From assembly GCF_009696045.1 (NCBI RefSeq), contig NZ_VUMT01000020.1, positions 1 to 47,765 on the forward strand: a stretch of DNA of 47,765 nt. Reading direction: 5' to 3'. This document shows, in pieces, positions 16,184 to 25,263 of this stretch (its first letter is position 1; each line of letters opens with the position of its first letter). The notes below the pieces were generated by a model that was not told the DNA's origin, did not search any database, and saw only the letters and a program-made list of their open reading frames with translations. The DNA is from Velocimicrobium porci (GTDB lineage: Bacteria; Bacillota; Clostridia; Lachnospirales; Lachnospiraceae). A program made the position numbers and the translations under genes.

Positions 16184-17053
16184 ATGCAACGAAAAGTCCT
16201 TATTATAGGCGAACATAGTTACATAGGCAATTCATTTAAACAGTATGTGACTCAAAATCATTCTATTGATTCAGAGATTCAGGTGGAAACAGTTGGAGCA
16301 AAGAATGGTCAATGGGAAAAAAAAGATTTTAGTCAATATGATGTAATTCTTCATGTAGCAGCAATTGTTCATCAAAAAGAAAAATTAGATAAAAAGCAAT
16401 TATATATTGATGTAAATACAAAGCTTCCTATTTTAGTTGCAAAAAAAGCAAAACAAGCAGGTGTAAAACAATTTATTTTCTTGAGTACAATGTCGGTTTA
16501 TGGTAATGTAGAAGGAGCAATTACAGAAAAGACACCACTTAAACCTGTTACAATGTATGGAAAAAGCAAACTGCTGGCAGAACGGAAATTACAGGAATTG
16601 AGTTCGGAACAATTTAAAGTTGCCATTGTAAGACCACCAATGGTATATGGGAAAGGGTGTCCGGGAAATTATGCAAGACTTGAGAGGCTTGCGAAGTATT
16701 GTCCGGTATTTCCTGATGTGGATAATAAGAGAAGTATGATACATATTAAGAATTTGTGTGAATATTTATATCTGATTATTGGAAGAGAAGAAGTAGGAAT
16801 AGGATTACCACAAAATTTATTTTTAATTAAAACAACAGATTTGTTTTGTAAAATTCGTACAAGTCTTAGTAAAAGAACATATAGGACAAGCTTATTTAAT
16901 GCAATAATTTTTTTGCTTATTAAAAAAAGCGGTAGTTTTTCTAAAATGTTTGGTAGCTGCTACTATCAGAAAAATGCGTATTTTGAAAATCAAATTAAAA
17001 TTGGAATAAAAGAATATCAAGTGGTAACCTATGAAGAGAGTATTTACAAGTAA
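16184..17053 (+). CDS. NAD-dependent sugar epimerase/dehydratase (SDR)
   Basis: A 289-residue extended short-chain dehydrogenase, expected to change a nucleotide sugar in the cytoplasm. The Rossmann glycine loop reads GEHSYIGNSF, a relaxed form of GxxGxxG. ILHVAAIVHQKE, FIFLSTMSVYGN and the catalytic YGKSKLLAE (YxxxK) follow, then VRPPMVYGKGCPGNY. The last third is more divergent and contains a hydrophobic stretch (SLFNAIIFLLIKKSG) also seen in relatives beside WbaP-type transferases. This subgroup is usually annotated as UDP-glucose/UDP-GlcNAc 4-epimerase. Its position next to the initiating transferase suggests it makes or recycles that enzyme's sugar. Confidence 0.82.
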   Translation: MQRKVLIIGEHSYIGNSFKQYVTQNHSIDSEIQVETVGAKNGQWEKKDFSQYDVILHVAAIVHQKEKLDKKQLYIDVNTKLPILVAKKAKQAGVKQFIFLSTMSVYGNVEGAITEKTPLKPVTMYGKSKLLAERKLQELSSEQFKVAIVRPPMVYGKGCPGNYARLERLAKYCPVFPDVDNKRSMIHIKNLCEYLYLIIGREEVGIGLPQNLFLIKTTDLFCKIRTSLSKRTYRTSLFNAIIFLLIKKSGSFSKMFGSCYYQKNAYFENQIKIGIKEYQVVTYEESIYK

Positions 17054-17091
17054 AAGATTGGAATGGATGTAAGAAGAAAGTTGAGAGAATA

Positions 17092-18222
17092 ATGGGTGAC
17101 AATAGAAAAAAGCTTCGTGTTCTTCAAGTAAATAAGTTGTATTATCCGGTAACTGGAGGAATAGAGCGTGTAGTTCAGCAAATTGCAGAGGGACTTAAGG
17201 ATAAGGTAGACATGAGAGTTCTTGTCTGCCAAAGAAAAGGAAGAACGGTAACAGAAAAAATAAATAGCGTATGGGTGAAACGTTCTTCAAGCTTGGGAGT
17301 TATAGCATCGTTACCAATCTCCTTTTCTTTTTTTTGGCATTTAAGAAAAATTTCGAAAAATTGTGATATTATACAATTTCATATGCCATTTCCATTAGGA
17401 GATTTGGCTTGTTTACTTTCGGGCTATAAAGGAAAAGTGGTTGTCTGGTGGCATAGTGATATTGTCAGACAGAAAAAAATGATGAAACTATATCGCCCAG
17501 TTATGGAAGCCTTTTTAAAAAGAGCAGATGTTATTATTGTAGCAACAAAAGGGCATATAGAAGGTTCTGCTTACTTAAAGCCTTATAGAAAAAAATGTGT
17601 TGTTATACCATTTGGAGTAGAAAAGGCGATATTTGAGGACAGCACAAAGTGGTTGGAAAGGGAAAATAAGGTAAAAGAAAATCTAGAGATAAACAAAGAA
17701 GTCCGATTTTTATTTGTGGGACGTTTGGTATATTATAAAGGGTGTAAAATATTGCTTGAAGCATTTAGAAATGTCAAAAATGCAAAGCTTATTATGGTGG
17801 GAAATGGACCAATGGAAAATGAACTTAAACAAATTGTAAAAAAATATGGATTAGAGAAAAAAGTAGAGTTTTTAGGTAATATTAATGAAAAAGAATTGCA
17901 AGAGCAATATAAGGCTTGTGATGCTTTAGTACTTCCATCCATTGTTCGGAGTGAAGCTTTTGGTTTGGTTCAAATAGAAGCAATGGCTTACGGAAAACCT
18001 GTGATTAATACAAATTTGCCAAGCGGAGTGCCATATGTCAGCCGGCATATGGAAACTGGTTTAACGGTTAAACCAGGGAATATAAGCGAGTTGGAAAAAG
18101 CTATGAATTGGTTGGTGGAACATGAAGAAGAACGATTAGCGATGGGAAAAAGAGCTAGGGAGCGTGTGGAACAGGAATATACAGTGGAAAAAATGTTGGA
18201 GAGGGTAGAAAGAATTTATTAG
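17092..18222 (+). CDS. Glycosyltransferase, family 4 type (I)
   Basis: A 376-residue GT-B enzyme, probably cytoplasmic and membrane-associated, adding sugars to the growing lipid-linked glycan. The N-terminal domain has the acceptor loop YYPVTGGIERVVQQIA. The C-terminal nucleotide-binding domain has FLFVGRLVYYKGCKILLEA, the stretch LIMVGNGPMENEL, and the catalytic E-x7-E region RSEAFGLVQIEAMAYGKPVI. With GDP-sugar genes nearby it is a candidate mannosyl- or D-rhamnosyltransferase. It is 22 bases before the next glycosyltransferase gene. Confidence 0.9.
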   Translation: MGDNRKKLRVLQVNKLYYPVTGGIERVVQQIAEGLKDKVDMRVLVCQRKGRTVTEKINSVWVKRSSSLGVIASLPISFSFFWHLRKISKNCDIIQFHMPFPLGDLACLLSGYKGKVVVWWHSDIVRQKKMMKLYRPVMEAFLKRADVIIVATKGHIEGSAYLKPYRKKCVVIPFGVEKAIFEDSTKWLERENKVKENLEINKEVRFLFVGRLVYYKGCKILLEAFRNVKNAKLIMVGNGPMENELKQIVKKYGLEKKVEFLGNINEKELQEQYKACDALVLPSIVRSEAFGLVQIEAMAYGKPVINTNLPSGVPYVSRHMETGLTVKPGNISELEKAMNWLVEHEEERLAMGKRARERVEQEYTVEKMLERVERIY

Positions 18223-18243
18223 AAAAGTAGGAGAGATAATGGT

Positions 18244-19395
18244 ATGCGAATTGCATTTGATATACAGCCATTACTAAATAACAGTAAATCAGGAGTGGGA
18301 TTTTATGAACATGGATTGGTAACGGAATTAGTTAATAAAAAAAAGGAAGACCAATTTTATCTTCAGTTTTTTTCTTATAAAAATAGGGAAGAAAAAAGAA
18401 AAATAGCAAAACGATATCTTTCGAATAATACGGAAATGGATGAATGTACTTATTTTCCAGGAAGTTTGTATAGGGTATTGATGAGCTTTATTTATTTTCC
18501 ATATCATTTTTTCTTTAAAAAACAAGCAGAAATAACGCATTTTTTTAATTTTTGTATACCACCTGGGGTAAAAGGAAAAAAAGTAGTAACAATTCATGAT
18601 ATGACATTTCGTGCATATCCTGGAACAATGCGGTGGAAAACGAAAATGGTGCTTGCGTTAAATATAAAAAAGAGTATTCGCAGGGCAGATAAGATAATTG
18701 CAGATTCTGAGTTTACAAAGAAAGAGATGCAAAAATATTATTCCGTCAATGAAACTAAAATAGCAGTAGTTCCTTGTGGAATTGATTTTAATATATTTCA
18801 TACAGAATATAATGATGATACAATATCTGAGGTAAAGACAAAGTATAAAATAACAGGAGATTATTTTTTATATTTGGGGACATTAGAACCTCGAAAAAAT
18901 ATTGAAGGGTTAATAAAGGCTTATGCTATATTTTGCAAAAAACATAGTAATGAGGCGATACCTAAACTTGTTTTAGCAGGTGGAAAAGGTTGGAATTATG
19001 AAACTATATTTTCGGCTGTAAAAGAATATAGTTTAGAAGAAAGAATATATTTTACCGGCTATGTAGCAGATGAAGACGTACCTAAACTTATGGCTGGTGC
19101 ATATGCATTTTGTTTTCCTTCTTTTTATGAAGGATTTGGTATGCCACCGTTAGAAGCGATGGCATGTGGGACTCCTGTTCTAACTTCGAATAATTCTTCG
19201 TTAACTGAAGTTACGGCTGATGCAGCTTTCAAGGTGAATCCTAATTCAATTGAAGAAATAGCAGATGGTTTAGAAGTACTTTGGCAAGATAAACAATTAT
19301 ATCACGAACTTCGAAAAAAAGGGATTGAGCAGGCGAAAAAATATTCATGGGAAAATGCTGCCAATCTGCTTTATAATGTATATAAAGAGCTTTAA
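18244..19395 (+). CDS. Glycosyltransferase, family 4 type (II), mannosyltransferase-like
   Basis: A 383-residue GT-B protein. N-terminus MRIAFDIQPLLNNSKSGVGF, mid-region VVTIHDMTFRAYP and SIRRADKIIADSEFTKKEM, donor domain YLGTLEPRKNIEGLIKAYA and the E-x7-E region FPSFYEGFGMPPLEAMACGT. This arrangement is that of WbpY/WbdB/WbdC-type mannosyl- and D-rhamnosyltransferases, which use GDP-sugars, in line with the manC-gmd-rmd operon at the other end of the locus. Confidence 0.9.
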   Translation: MRIAFDIQPLLNNSKSGVGFYEHGLVTELVNKKKEDQFYLQFFSYKNREEKRKIAKRYLSNNTEMDECTYFPGSLYRVLMSFIYFPYHFFFKKQAEITHFFNFCIPPGVKGKKVVTIHDMTFRAYPGTMRWKTKMVLALNIKKSIRRADKIIADSEFTKKEMQKYYSVNETKIAVVPCGIDFNIFHTEYNDDTISEVKTKYKITGDYFLYLGTLEPRKNIEGLIKAYAIFCKKHSNEAIPKLVLAGGKGWNYETIFSAVKEYSLEERIYFTGYVADEDVPKLMAGAYAFCFPSFYEGFGMPPLEAMACGTPVLTSNNSSLTEVTADAAFKVNPNSIEEIADGLEVLWQDKQLYHELRKKGIEQAKKYSWENAANLLYNVYKEL

Positions 19396-19418
19396 AAGAT
19401 AATAGATGAGGTGAAACT

Positions 19419-19880
19419 GTGAAAACAAAGAAAAGACAAATTATAATAGTGCTAACAGGTATAATTTTTTGTGCATATATTTTTTTATTAGTCACTATAA
19501 GTAAAAATCAAAATCCATATTGTGTTATAATTTCTTCTGATAAAACCCAATATGAGGTTGTTAAATCTCAAATAAAAGAAGTGGAATATAATATTCCGGT
19601 TTATATAAAAAATAAAGCAAATCGTGAATTATCATCAATAAAGAACTTTTATCTCAGCTATCATCTTTACGATGAAAAAAAGAAATTAATTCAATTTGAT
19701 AATGTAAGAACGGAAATTCCAGCTGTTTTTTCGACCGATAAGAAATTAGTTGATTTAAAAGTAGAAGTTCCATTAAAAAAAGGTCATTATTTCTTAGAAC
19801 CAGATATTGTAAATGAAGGCGTTACATGGTTTTCAGAACAAGGTAATAAAAATGAAATGATAGAATTTGTTATAAAATAA
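19419..19880 (+). CDS. Small membrane-anchored beta-domain protein of glycan loci
   Basis: A 153-residue protein with one N-terminal membrane helix (about 7-27, IIIVLTGIIFCAYIFLLVTI) and an outside domain of about 120 residues. The domain pattern (LSYHLYD...VRTEIPAVF...KKGHYFLEPDIV, then EGVTWFSEQG) recurs at the C-terminus of the GT-C protein at 28982 and resembles an uncharacterised beta-domain found in polysaccharide loci of other phyla. GTG 19419 follows GAGGTGAAAC. It lies directly before the ABC exporter permease, so it may touch the glycan as it leaves the cell. Function unknown. Confidence 0.65.
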   Translation: MKTKKRQIIIVLTGIIFCAYIFLLVTISKNQNPYCVIISSDKTQYEVVKSQIKEVEYNIPVYIKNKANRELSSIKNFYLSYHLYDEKKKLIQFDNVRTEIPAVFSTDKKLVDLKVEVPLKKGHYFLEPDIVNEGVTWFSEQGNKNEMIEFVIK

Positions 19881-19895
19881 TTAAAGGAAAAGAAA

Positions 19896-20675
19896 ATGAT
19901 GCAAGTATTAGAAGAATTATTTAATTATAGAGAAATGATATTTAGTTTAGTAAGGCGGGATCTACGAGGAAGATATAAGGGATCGGTTTTAGGATTTTTG
20001 TGGACATTTATTAATCCTCTATTACAGTTGGCAGTATATACGGTAGTTTTTTCATTTATAATGAGGGCAGGTATTGAGAAGTTTTATTTATTTTTATTTG
20101 TTGCATTAGTCCCATGGCTATTTTTTGGTACATGCCTTTCTGGTGGTGCAAGTTGTATTTGGGCACAACAAGATATGGTTAAAAAAATATATTTTCCAAG
20201 AGAAGTACTTCCATTGTCTTTTACGATTAGTCAGTTTATTAATATGTTATTAAGTTTTTTAGTTATTTTTGTAGTACTTGTATTTTCAGGAGTCGGAATT
20301 AATTTAGTAGCACTTTTATATTTACCATTGATTATGTTTATAGAATTTATATTGGCATTAGGAACTGTGTTTATTGTATCGGCACTGACGGTATATTTCC
20401 GAGATTTTGAATATATATTGGGAATTATACAAATGGCATGGATGTATTTAACACCTGTATTATATTCTATGGATTTGATACCAGAAGAATATCGTTCTAT
20501 ATTTAAATTAAATCCTATGACACCAATTATTATTGCTTATAGAGATATTTTATATTATAAGCAAATTCCACATCTTGAAACATTATTACAGGCGAGTATA
20601 TTGGGAATTATTGTTTTAATAATTGGATTTTATATATTTGGGAAATTAAAACGTAATTTTGCTGAAGAATTATAA
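19896..20675 (+). CDS. wzm: Polysaccharide ABC exporter permease (Wzm/TagG type)
   Basis: Moves the completed lipid-linked glycan across the membrane together with the ATPase encoded next. The 259-residue protein has the ABC-2 layout of six helices. The N-terminal coupling section is LVRRDLRGRYKGSVLGFLWT, followed by FINPLLQLAVYTVVFSFI, the conserved VKKIYFPREVLPLS cytoplasmic loop, VYFRDFEYILGI, and the late LNPMTPIIIAYRDILYY. All are hallmarks of Wzm/TagG/RfbA permeases. Length is normal. It is 12-32 bases from the ATPase gene, so the two are co-expressed. Confidence 0.95.
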   Translation: MMQVLEELFNYREMIFSLVRRDLRGRYKGSVLGFLWTFINPLLQLAVYTVVFSFIMRAGIEKFYLFLFVALVPWLFFGTCLSGGASCIWAQQDMVKKIYFPREVLPLSFTISQFINMLLSFLVIFVVLVFSGVGINLVALLYLPLIMFIEFILALGTVFIVSALTVYFRDFEYILGIIQMAWMYLTPVLYSMDLIPEEYRSIFKLNPMTPIIIAYRDILYYKQIPHLETLLQASILGIIVLIIGFYIFGKLKRNFAEEL

Positions 20676-20707
20676 TATTAGTAAGTTTGTTTAGAATGGA
20701 GTACATG

Positions 20708-21982
20708 ATGCAATCTGATAATGTAATAGAAGTAAAAGATTTAAAAAAGAAATTTAAAGTATATTATGATAAAGGAAATAGTTTAAAAGAAAAGATTCTA
20801 TTTAAGAGCCGTAATAAGTATGAGGAAAGATGGGTTTTGAATGGGATTTCTTTTAATGTAAAAAAAGGAGAAGCAATTGGATTAATCGGACATAATGGGT
20901 GTGGAAAGAGTACAACATTAAAACTTTTAAATAGAATTATATATCCTACCAGTGGTGAAATTAAGATGAAAGGAAGAGTTTCCAGTTTAATTGAATTGGG
21001 AGCAGGATTTCACCCGGATATGAGTGGAAGAGAGAATATTTATATTAATGCATCTATTTTTGGATTGACCAAAAAGGAAATTGATGAAAGAATCGATGAT
21101 ATTATTGAATTTTCTGAATTAGAAGAATTTATGGATAATCCTGTAAGAACATATTCATCAGGAATGTATATGCGTTTGGCTTTTGCTGTAGCAATCAATG
21201 TAGATGCGGATATACTTTTAATTGATGAAATTTTAGCAGTAGGGGATGCTAACTTTCAGGCAAAATGTTTTAATAAATTAAGAGAAATTAAGGGAAAAGG
21301 TGTAACAATAGTTATTGTTTCCCATTCTTTAGGGCAGGTAGAACAGATATGTGATAGAACCATTTGGATCGATAAGGGGTTGATTCGTGAAGAAGGACAA
21401 CCTAGAAAGGTACACCCTTTGTATATGGATTATATGTCTGATACTACATTGAATTCTCATCAGAAAAAGGAAGAGGAAGAAGAAAAGACAACGGAAAGCG
21501 AAGAGGTTCAAAATGAAAATGTAGTAGAGGAAAATTCTCCAAGAGATATTGGAAATTTTGATATAAAAATTACAGACGTACAATTAATTGATGTTAAGAC
21601 AAGAAAACCAGCTACAAAATTTCATATTGAAGATCAAATGGAACTACAGGTTTGTTATATGAGGAAAAATAAGAATATAAAAAAGTGTGAATTTGGATTT
21701 CACATATTTAGAAGTGATGGGTTGGATTACTATGGAACGAACACTCTAATTGATAAAGTAAATAGTGTAGAATTAAAAGATACTGGGAAAATATCAGTTG
21801 TTTTTGGTGCTATATATTTATTGCAGGGAGAATATAAAATAGATATTGCATTTCATAATGATTTAGGTCTGACATATAATCATAGATATAATGCAGTGGA
21901 ATTTGAAATTAAAAATTATTATGATGAAGTTGGAATTGCACGGGTTACTCATGAATGGATATTTAATGAAAAGGAGAAATAA
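20708..21982 (+). CDS. wzt: Polysaccharide ABC exporter ATPase with C-terminal glycan-recognition domain (Wzt)
   Basis: Drives export by Wzm. Walker A is GHNGCGKST at about 61-69, the signature SSGMYMRLAFA at about 150, and Walker B DILLIDEILAVGD at about 168. After residue 245 come a low-complexity acidic linker (EEEEEKTTESEE) and a beta-sandwich at about 285-424 like the Wzt C-terminal domain, which in E. coli O9a recognises the modified non-reducing end of the finished chain. That domain suggests export is tied to chain capping, and a methyltransferase gene is encoded nearby. ATG 20708 is preferred, with TGGAG six bases upstream; ATG 20705 and the weak TTG 20687 are alternatives. Confidence 0.93.
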   Translation: MQSDNVIEVKDLKKKFKVYYDKGNSLKEKILFKSRNKYEERWVLNGISFNVKKGEAIGLIGHNGCGKSTTLKLLNRIIYPTSGEIKMKGRVSSLIELGAGFHPDMSGRENIYINASIFGLTKKEIDERIDDIIEFSELEEFMDNPVRTYSSGMYMRLAFAVAINVDADILLIDEILAVGDANFQAKCFNKLREIKGKGVTIVIVSHSLGQVEQICDRTIWIDKGLIREEGQPRKVHPLYMDYMSDTTLNSHQKKEEEEEKTTESEEVQNENVVEENSPRDIGNFDIKITDVQLIDVKTRKPATKFHIEDQMELQVCYMRKNKNIKKCEFGFHIFRSDGLDYYGTNTLIDKVNSVELKDTGKISVVFGAIYLLQGEYKIDIAFHNDLGLTYNHRYNAVEFEIKNYYDEVGIARVTHEWIFNEKEK

Positions 21983-21987
21983 AAATA

Positions 21988-23355
21988 ATGGAGAAAATAA
22001 AAGAAATTATTTATTTACCTTCGTTAAGGTGTAATTTGAATTGCCAACATTGCGGAGAAAATCAGGATATAGCAAAAAATGATGAAATAAACAGTATGCT
22101 AGTGCTTCAGCAGTTAGAGGCCAGTATCTTATTAGAAGTGCCAGTAATATCAATTAGTGGTGGCGAACCTTTTTTAAATAATACAATTATACAATTTATA
22201 ATTGAGGGAATAAAAAGAACAAATTTTAAATTTAATATTACAACGAATGGTTACTTTACAGAAAAGATAAAGGAAACAATAGAGAATATTAATTCCAGTG
22301 ACAGAGATAGAGTATCTTTTAATATATCAATAGATGGATTGGAAAATACACATAATAAAATTAGAAGGAATGAACATTCTTTTGAAAAAGCAATTGAAAG
22401 TGTTACTTATTTAGTTGAGCAAGGCATCGACACTAGTATTAATGTTGTTGTTCAGAAAGATAATCTAAATGAATTAGAAGAACTTGAAAGATTTTTTAAC
22501 CAAATTTCATTAAATATTAAATTGAATTTTATACCATTAGCTATAGATATAGCAGAATCAGGAGAAAACATTTATACAGAAGAGTATCAAAAAAATATTT
22601 GGAAAAGAATTAAGACTCCTTTAGAAAAAAAGATTATTTTATCAAAAGGGGAATATAAGGTAAAGCAGTGTCATGCAGGACAAAAAAATATTGTAATAGG
22701 TGCAGATGGAAGAGTTTATGCCTGCTTGACAGGGGCATTTTATAAAGGAAAAGAATGGCGAGAAAAGTTTTGTTTAGGAGATTTAAAAAAATCATCCTTG
22801 GATGAAATCCTATTTAATTTACCTAAAAGAGAAGAAGTCTATAATAAAGCAGTTTTACTTTGCAAGGGATGTTCGAATCCGTGTGAGGTGAATAGAGAGG
22901 TGCATCTATTTGGACAGAGAAGTGATTATTCATTTGAGGAGATCCAGACTGCTTTTAAATTAGAGCAAGAGGGTAGATTTGGAGAGGCATTGTTAGATTA
23001 TTTTGCTTGGCATGATATAGAATATTATGGAACAGATAATAAATTGTGTTGGAGTAAAAAATTAGACGCAAGTATCTTTGTAGATCAGAAGGAGAAGAAT
23101 CCTAACAAACTTTCTATTTCGTATCGAAAATTGATTCCTGACTCCAAAGTAAAAATTTTATTAAATGGAGAAGAAGTTGTTTGTGATAATGATCATACAA
23201 TTCAAAAACAAGTTGTTTTGGATATTTCGAGTATTAAAGAGCAGTATATTGTAATTACTTTCTTGGTGGATTCTTTGAACAGTCCATCTCGATGTATTGG
23301 AAATGGCGATTTCAGATATTTAGGAATTGGAATAGAAGATCTAAAAATAGAGTAG
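21988..23355 (+). CDS. Radical SAM/SPASM-type protein with extra C-terminal beta domain
   Basis: A 455-residue protein. The iron-sulfur motif CNLNCQHC (C15, C19, C22) and SISGGEPFLNN mark a radical SAM domain at about 1-210. A SPASM-like cysteine cluster follows: C at about 229 (QCHAGQKN), ADGRVYACLTG, and CKGCSNPC at about 292-299. Residues 350-455 form a separate domain ending in RYLGIGIEDLKIE, similar in pattern to C-terminal domains of some glycosyltransferases. SPASM proteins usually modify peptides or proteins; no peptide gene is visible here. In this operon it may act on a sugar or on a carrier protein. It is five bases after wzt, so it belongs to the same transcript. Confidence 0.82.
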   Translation: MEKIKEIIYLPSLRCNLNCQHCGENQDIAKNDEINSMLVLQQLEASILLEVPVISISGGEPFLNNTIIQFIIEGIKRTNFKFNITTNGYFTEKIKETIENINSSDRDRVSFNISIDGLENTHNKIRRNEHSFEKAIESVTYLVEQGIDTSINVVVQKDNLNELEELERFFNQISLNIKLNFIPLAIDIAESGENIYTEEYQKNIWKRIKTPLEKKIILSKGEYKVKQCHAGQKNIVIGADGRVYACLTGAFYKGKEWREKFCLGDLKKSSLDEILFNLPKREEVYNKAVLLCKGCSNPCEVNREVHLFGQRSDYSFEEIQTAFKLEQEGRFGEALLDYFAWHDIEYYGTDNKLCWSKKLDASIFVDQKEKNPNKLSISYRKLIPDSKVKILLNGEEVVCDNDHTIQKQVVLDISSIKEQYIVITFLVDSLNSPSRCIGNGDFRYLGIGIEDLKIE

Positions 23356-23534
23356 ATAAATATTAATGTTAGTAAAAAGAAATAAAAGGATAATATTATA
23401 TAATCAAATACGATTGAAAAAAATAGGATTTTATAATATGATGTAGTAGGAATTAAATAAATATTTTATTTAATATTTAAGTAAGTTATATTATATATTG
23501 ATGTTTATTTATAAATTTTTTATAACGAGGGCTG

Positions 23535-24827
23535 ATGATGGATATTAATAAAGAGTTAAATATATATGATTCTGGTAAGGGAATTAAGAAGATAATATGG
23601 AAAATCTGGAGAAAATTAAATGCCCCTTTAATTAATTATACTATAAGATTACAGGAAGAATTAATTGAGATAAAAACGGAATTTGTTGAAACGAAATCTT
23701 TACAATTAGAAAATTATGAAAAAATAGCAGAAAATATAAGGAATCTGAATAGTCAACTAGATGGATATGATAAGATAGTTGAAAATATAAGGAATCTGAA
23801 TAGTCAACTAAATGGATATGATAAGATAGTTGAAAATGTCAAGAATCTGAATAGTCAACTAGATGGATATGATAAGATAGCTGAAAATGTCAAGAATCTG
23901 AATAGTCAACTAGATGGATATGATAAGATAGCTGAAAATGTCAAGAATCTGAATAGTCAATTAGATGGCTATGAATCGCTACTGATTAATGTAAGGAACA
24001 ATAATGAACGACTTGAAAAATTAGATAGTGCGATTGATATGTATAGCATAAAAATATCAAATCTTGAAAAATTAAAAAATCAAAATTTAAAGAAAGAAAA
24101 TATTACTAATATAGAGAAACAGGATTCAATTAGGAAAGAAATTGTAGAATCTAATCCATATAATGGAATTGACTATTTTGATTTTGAAAATTATTTTAGA
24201 GGTTCCCGAACCCAAATTAAAAAGAATCAAGAGCAATACATTAAATATTTTGAAAATAAAAAAAATGTGCTTGATTTAGGATGTGGACGTGGAGAATTCC
24301 TTGAATTATTAAAAGAAAATAACATTGAGGGATATGGTGTAGACTTATATTCTGAATTTGTTGATTTGTGTAATTCAAAAGGATTAAATGCTATATGTGG
24401 TGATGCAATTTCTGTACTAGAAGGCAAATCTCATGTGGATGGAATTTTTGCTGCTCAGTTAATTGAGCATTTAAAATTAGAAGAAATAATTAAATTAGTA
24501 GAATTATCTTATGAAAAATTAGAGAAAGATGCTTATCTAATATTGGAAACACCAAATCCAACATCATTAGCTATTTATACACATGCATTTTATATGGATC
24601 CATCACATAATAAACCTGTTCACCCGTTAACAATGAAATATATTTTAGAAAAAGCAGGCTTTAATAATGTGGATATTTTATATACGAATACAAGTAAAAT
24701 TCCAATTGAAATCCCTAAATTGATGATAGATAGATGTGATAATATTGAAGAGTTTAATAAGGCAATGAAACAAGTAGAAATGGAACTTTTTGGAAGTCAA
24801 GATTATGCAATTATCGCGAAAAAATGA
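23535..24827 (+). CDS. Coiled-coil SAM methyltransferase, candidate chain terminator/length ruler
   Basis: A 430-residue protein with three parts. Residues 12-45 (GIKKIIWKIWRKLNAPLINY) form a basic amphipathic helix suited to membrane contact. Residues about 45-205 are helical coiled coil, including five near-identical 17-residue units GYDKIVENIRNLNSQLD. Residues about 205-430 are a class I methyltransferase: the SAM loop is VLDLGCGRGEFLELL at about 245, then GYGVDLYSEFV, and a late YLILETPNPTS. In E. coli O9a WbdD a methyltransferase/kinase with a coiled coil caps the glycan and the coiled coil sets chain length. This protein has the same kinds of parts in a different order and no kinase. 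Upstream lie 179 AT-rich bases, so an internal promoter is possible. Confidence 0.85.
   Translation: MMDINKELNIYDSGKGIKKIIWKIWRKLNAPLINYTIRLQEELIEIKTEFVETKSLQLENYEKIAENIRNLNSQLDGYDKIVENIRNLNSQLNGYDKIVENVKNLNSQLDGYDKIAENVKNLNSQLDGYDKIAENVKNLNSQLDGYESLLINVRNNNERLEKLDSAIDMYSIKISNLEKLKNQNLKKENITNIEKQDSIRKEIVESNPYNGIDYFDFENYFRGSRTQIKKNQEQYIKYFENKKNVLDLGCGRGEFLELLKENNIEGYGVDLYSEFVDLCNSKGLNAICGDAISVLEGKSHVDGIFAAQLIEHLKLEEIIKLVELSYEKLEKDAYLILETPNPTSLAIYTHAFYMDPSHNKPVHPLTMKYILEKAGFNNVDILYTNTSKIPIEIPKLMIDRCDNIEEFNKAMKQVEMELFGSQDYAIIAKK
23741..23967 (+). repeat. 51-bp tandem repeats inside the methyltransferase gene
   Basis: Units begin at 23741, 23792, 23843, 23894 and 23945, each exactly 51 bp apart and starting GAATCTGAATAGTCAA. 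The last is partial. Sequence between copies differs at only a few bases, which points to recent duplication. Each unit adds 17 residues to the coiled coil without changing frame. Confidence 0.97.
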
Positions 24828-24837
24828 GGAGAGAATT

Positions 24838-25248
24838 ATGCAGAAAATTAATGTACAGAAAATAATGGAAGAAATTAGAGAAGAAATTAAAGAAAAAGGA
24901 TATACAGAAGATATGCTTAGTTTTCACGAAATTCCTGTGAGAACAGACCAAATATTAGACGCAATCCCAGCAGAAAATAAAACTATTTTTACTTCCACGA
25001 TAAATCAAGTAAGAAATGCTTCGTATATTCCATGGTATCGTCCGGTTCCAAATGGAATAAAAGGTTTTATAAAAAAAGTAATACGAAAGTGTGTTGGATT
25101 TGTTGTAGCACCAATTACAGATGACCAAAATATTTATAATAGTTTAAATATAACTTTGGTTGAGCAATTATGTAATAGAGTAGAGGAACAACAAGAACAA
25201 ATCTTAAAGTTAGAAAAGTGTATTGCAGATTTAAATAAAAATAAGTAA
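24838..25248 (+). CDS. Small helical protein with amphipathic helix and C-terminal coiled coil
   Basis: A 136-residue protein starting at ATG 24838 after GAGGAGAG. The N-terminus is helical (NVQKIMEEIREEIKEKGYTE). The middle has a proline/tryptophan motif (YIPWYRPVPNGIKGFIKKVI), which leads into a basic amphipathic helix. The end is a coiled coil (QLCNRVEEQQEQILKLEKCI). Similar segments occur beside or fused to methyltransferases in large glycan loci. The helix-plus-coiled-coil arrangement echoes the N-terminus of the neighbouring methyltransferase, so the two may pair on the membrane. No enzymatic motif is visible. Confidence 0.6.
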   Translation: MQKINVQKIMEEIREEIKEKGYTEDMLSFHEIPVRTDQILDAIPAENKTIFTSTINQVRNASYIPWYRPVPNGIKGFIKKVIRKCVGFVVAPITDDQNIYNSLNITLVEQLCNRVEEQQEQILKLEKCIADLNKNK

Positions 25249-25263
25249 ATAATGAGGGAGAAT

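Noticed and set aside
23741-23967. CRISPR array
   Set aside because: The regular 51-bp repeats have no unique spacers and lie in frame inside a coding sequence.
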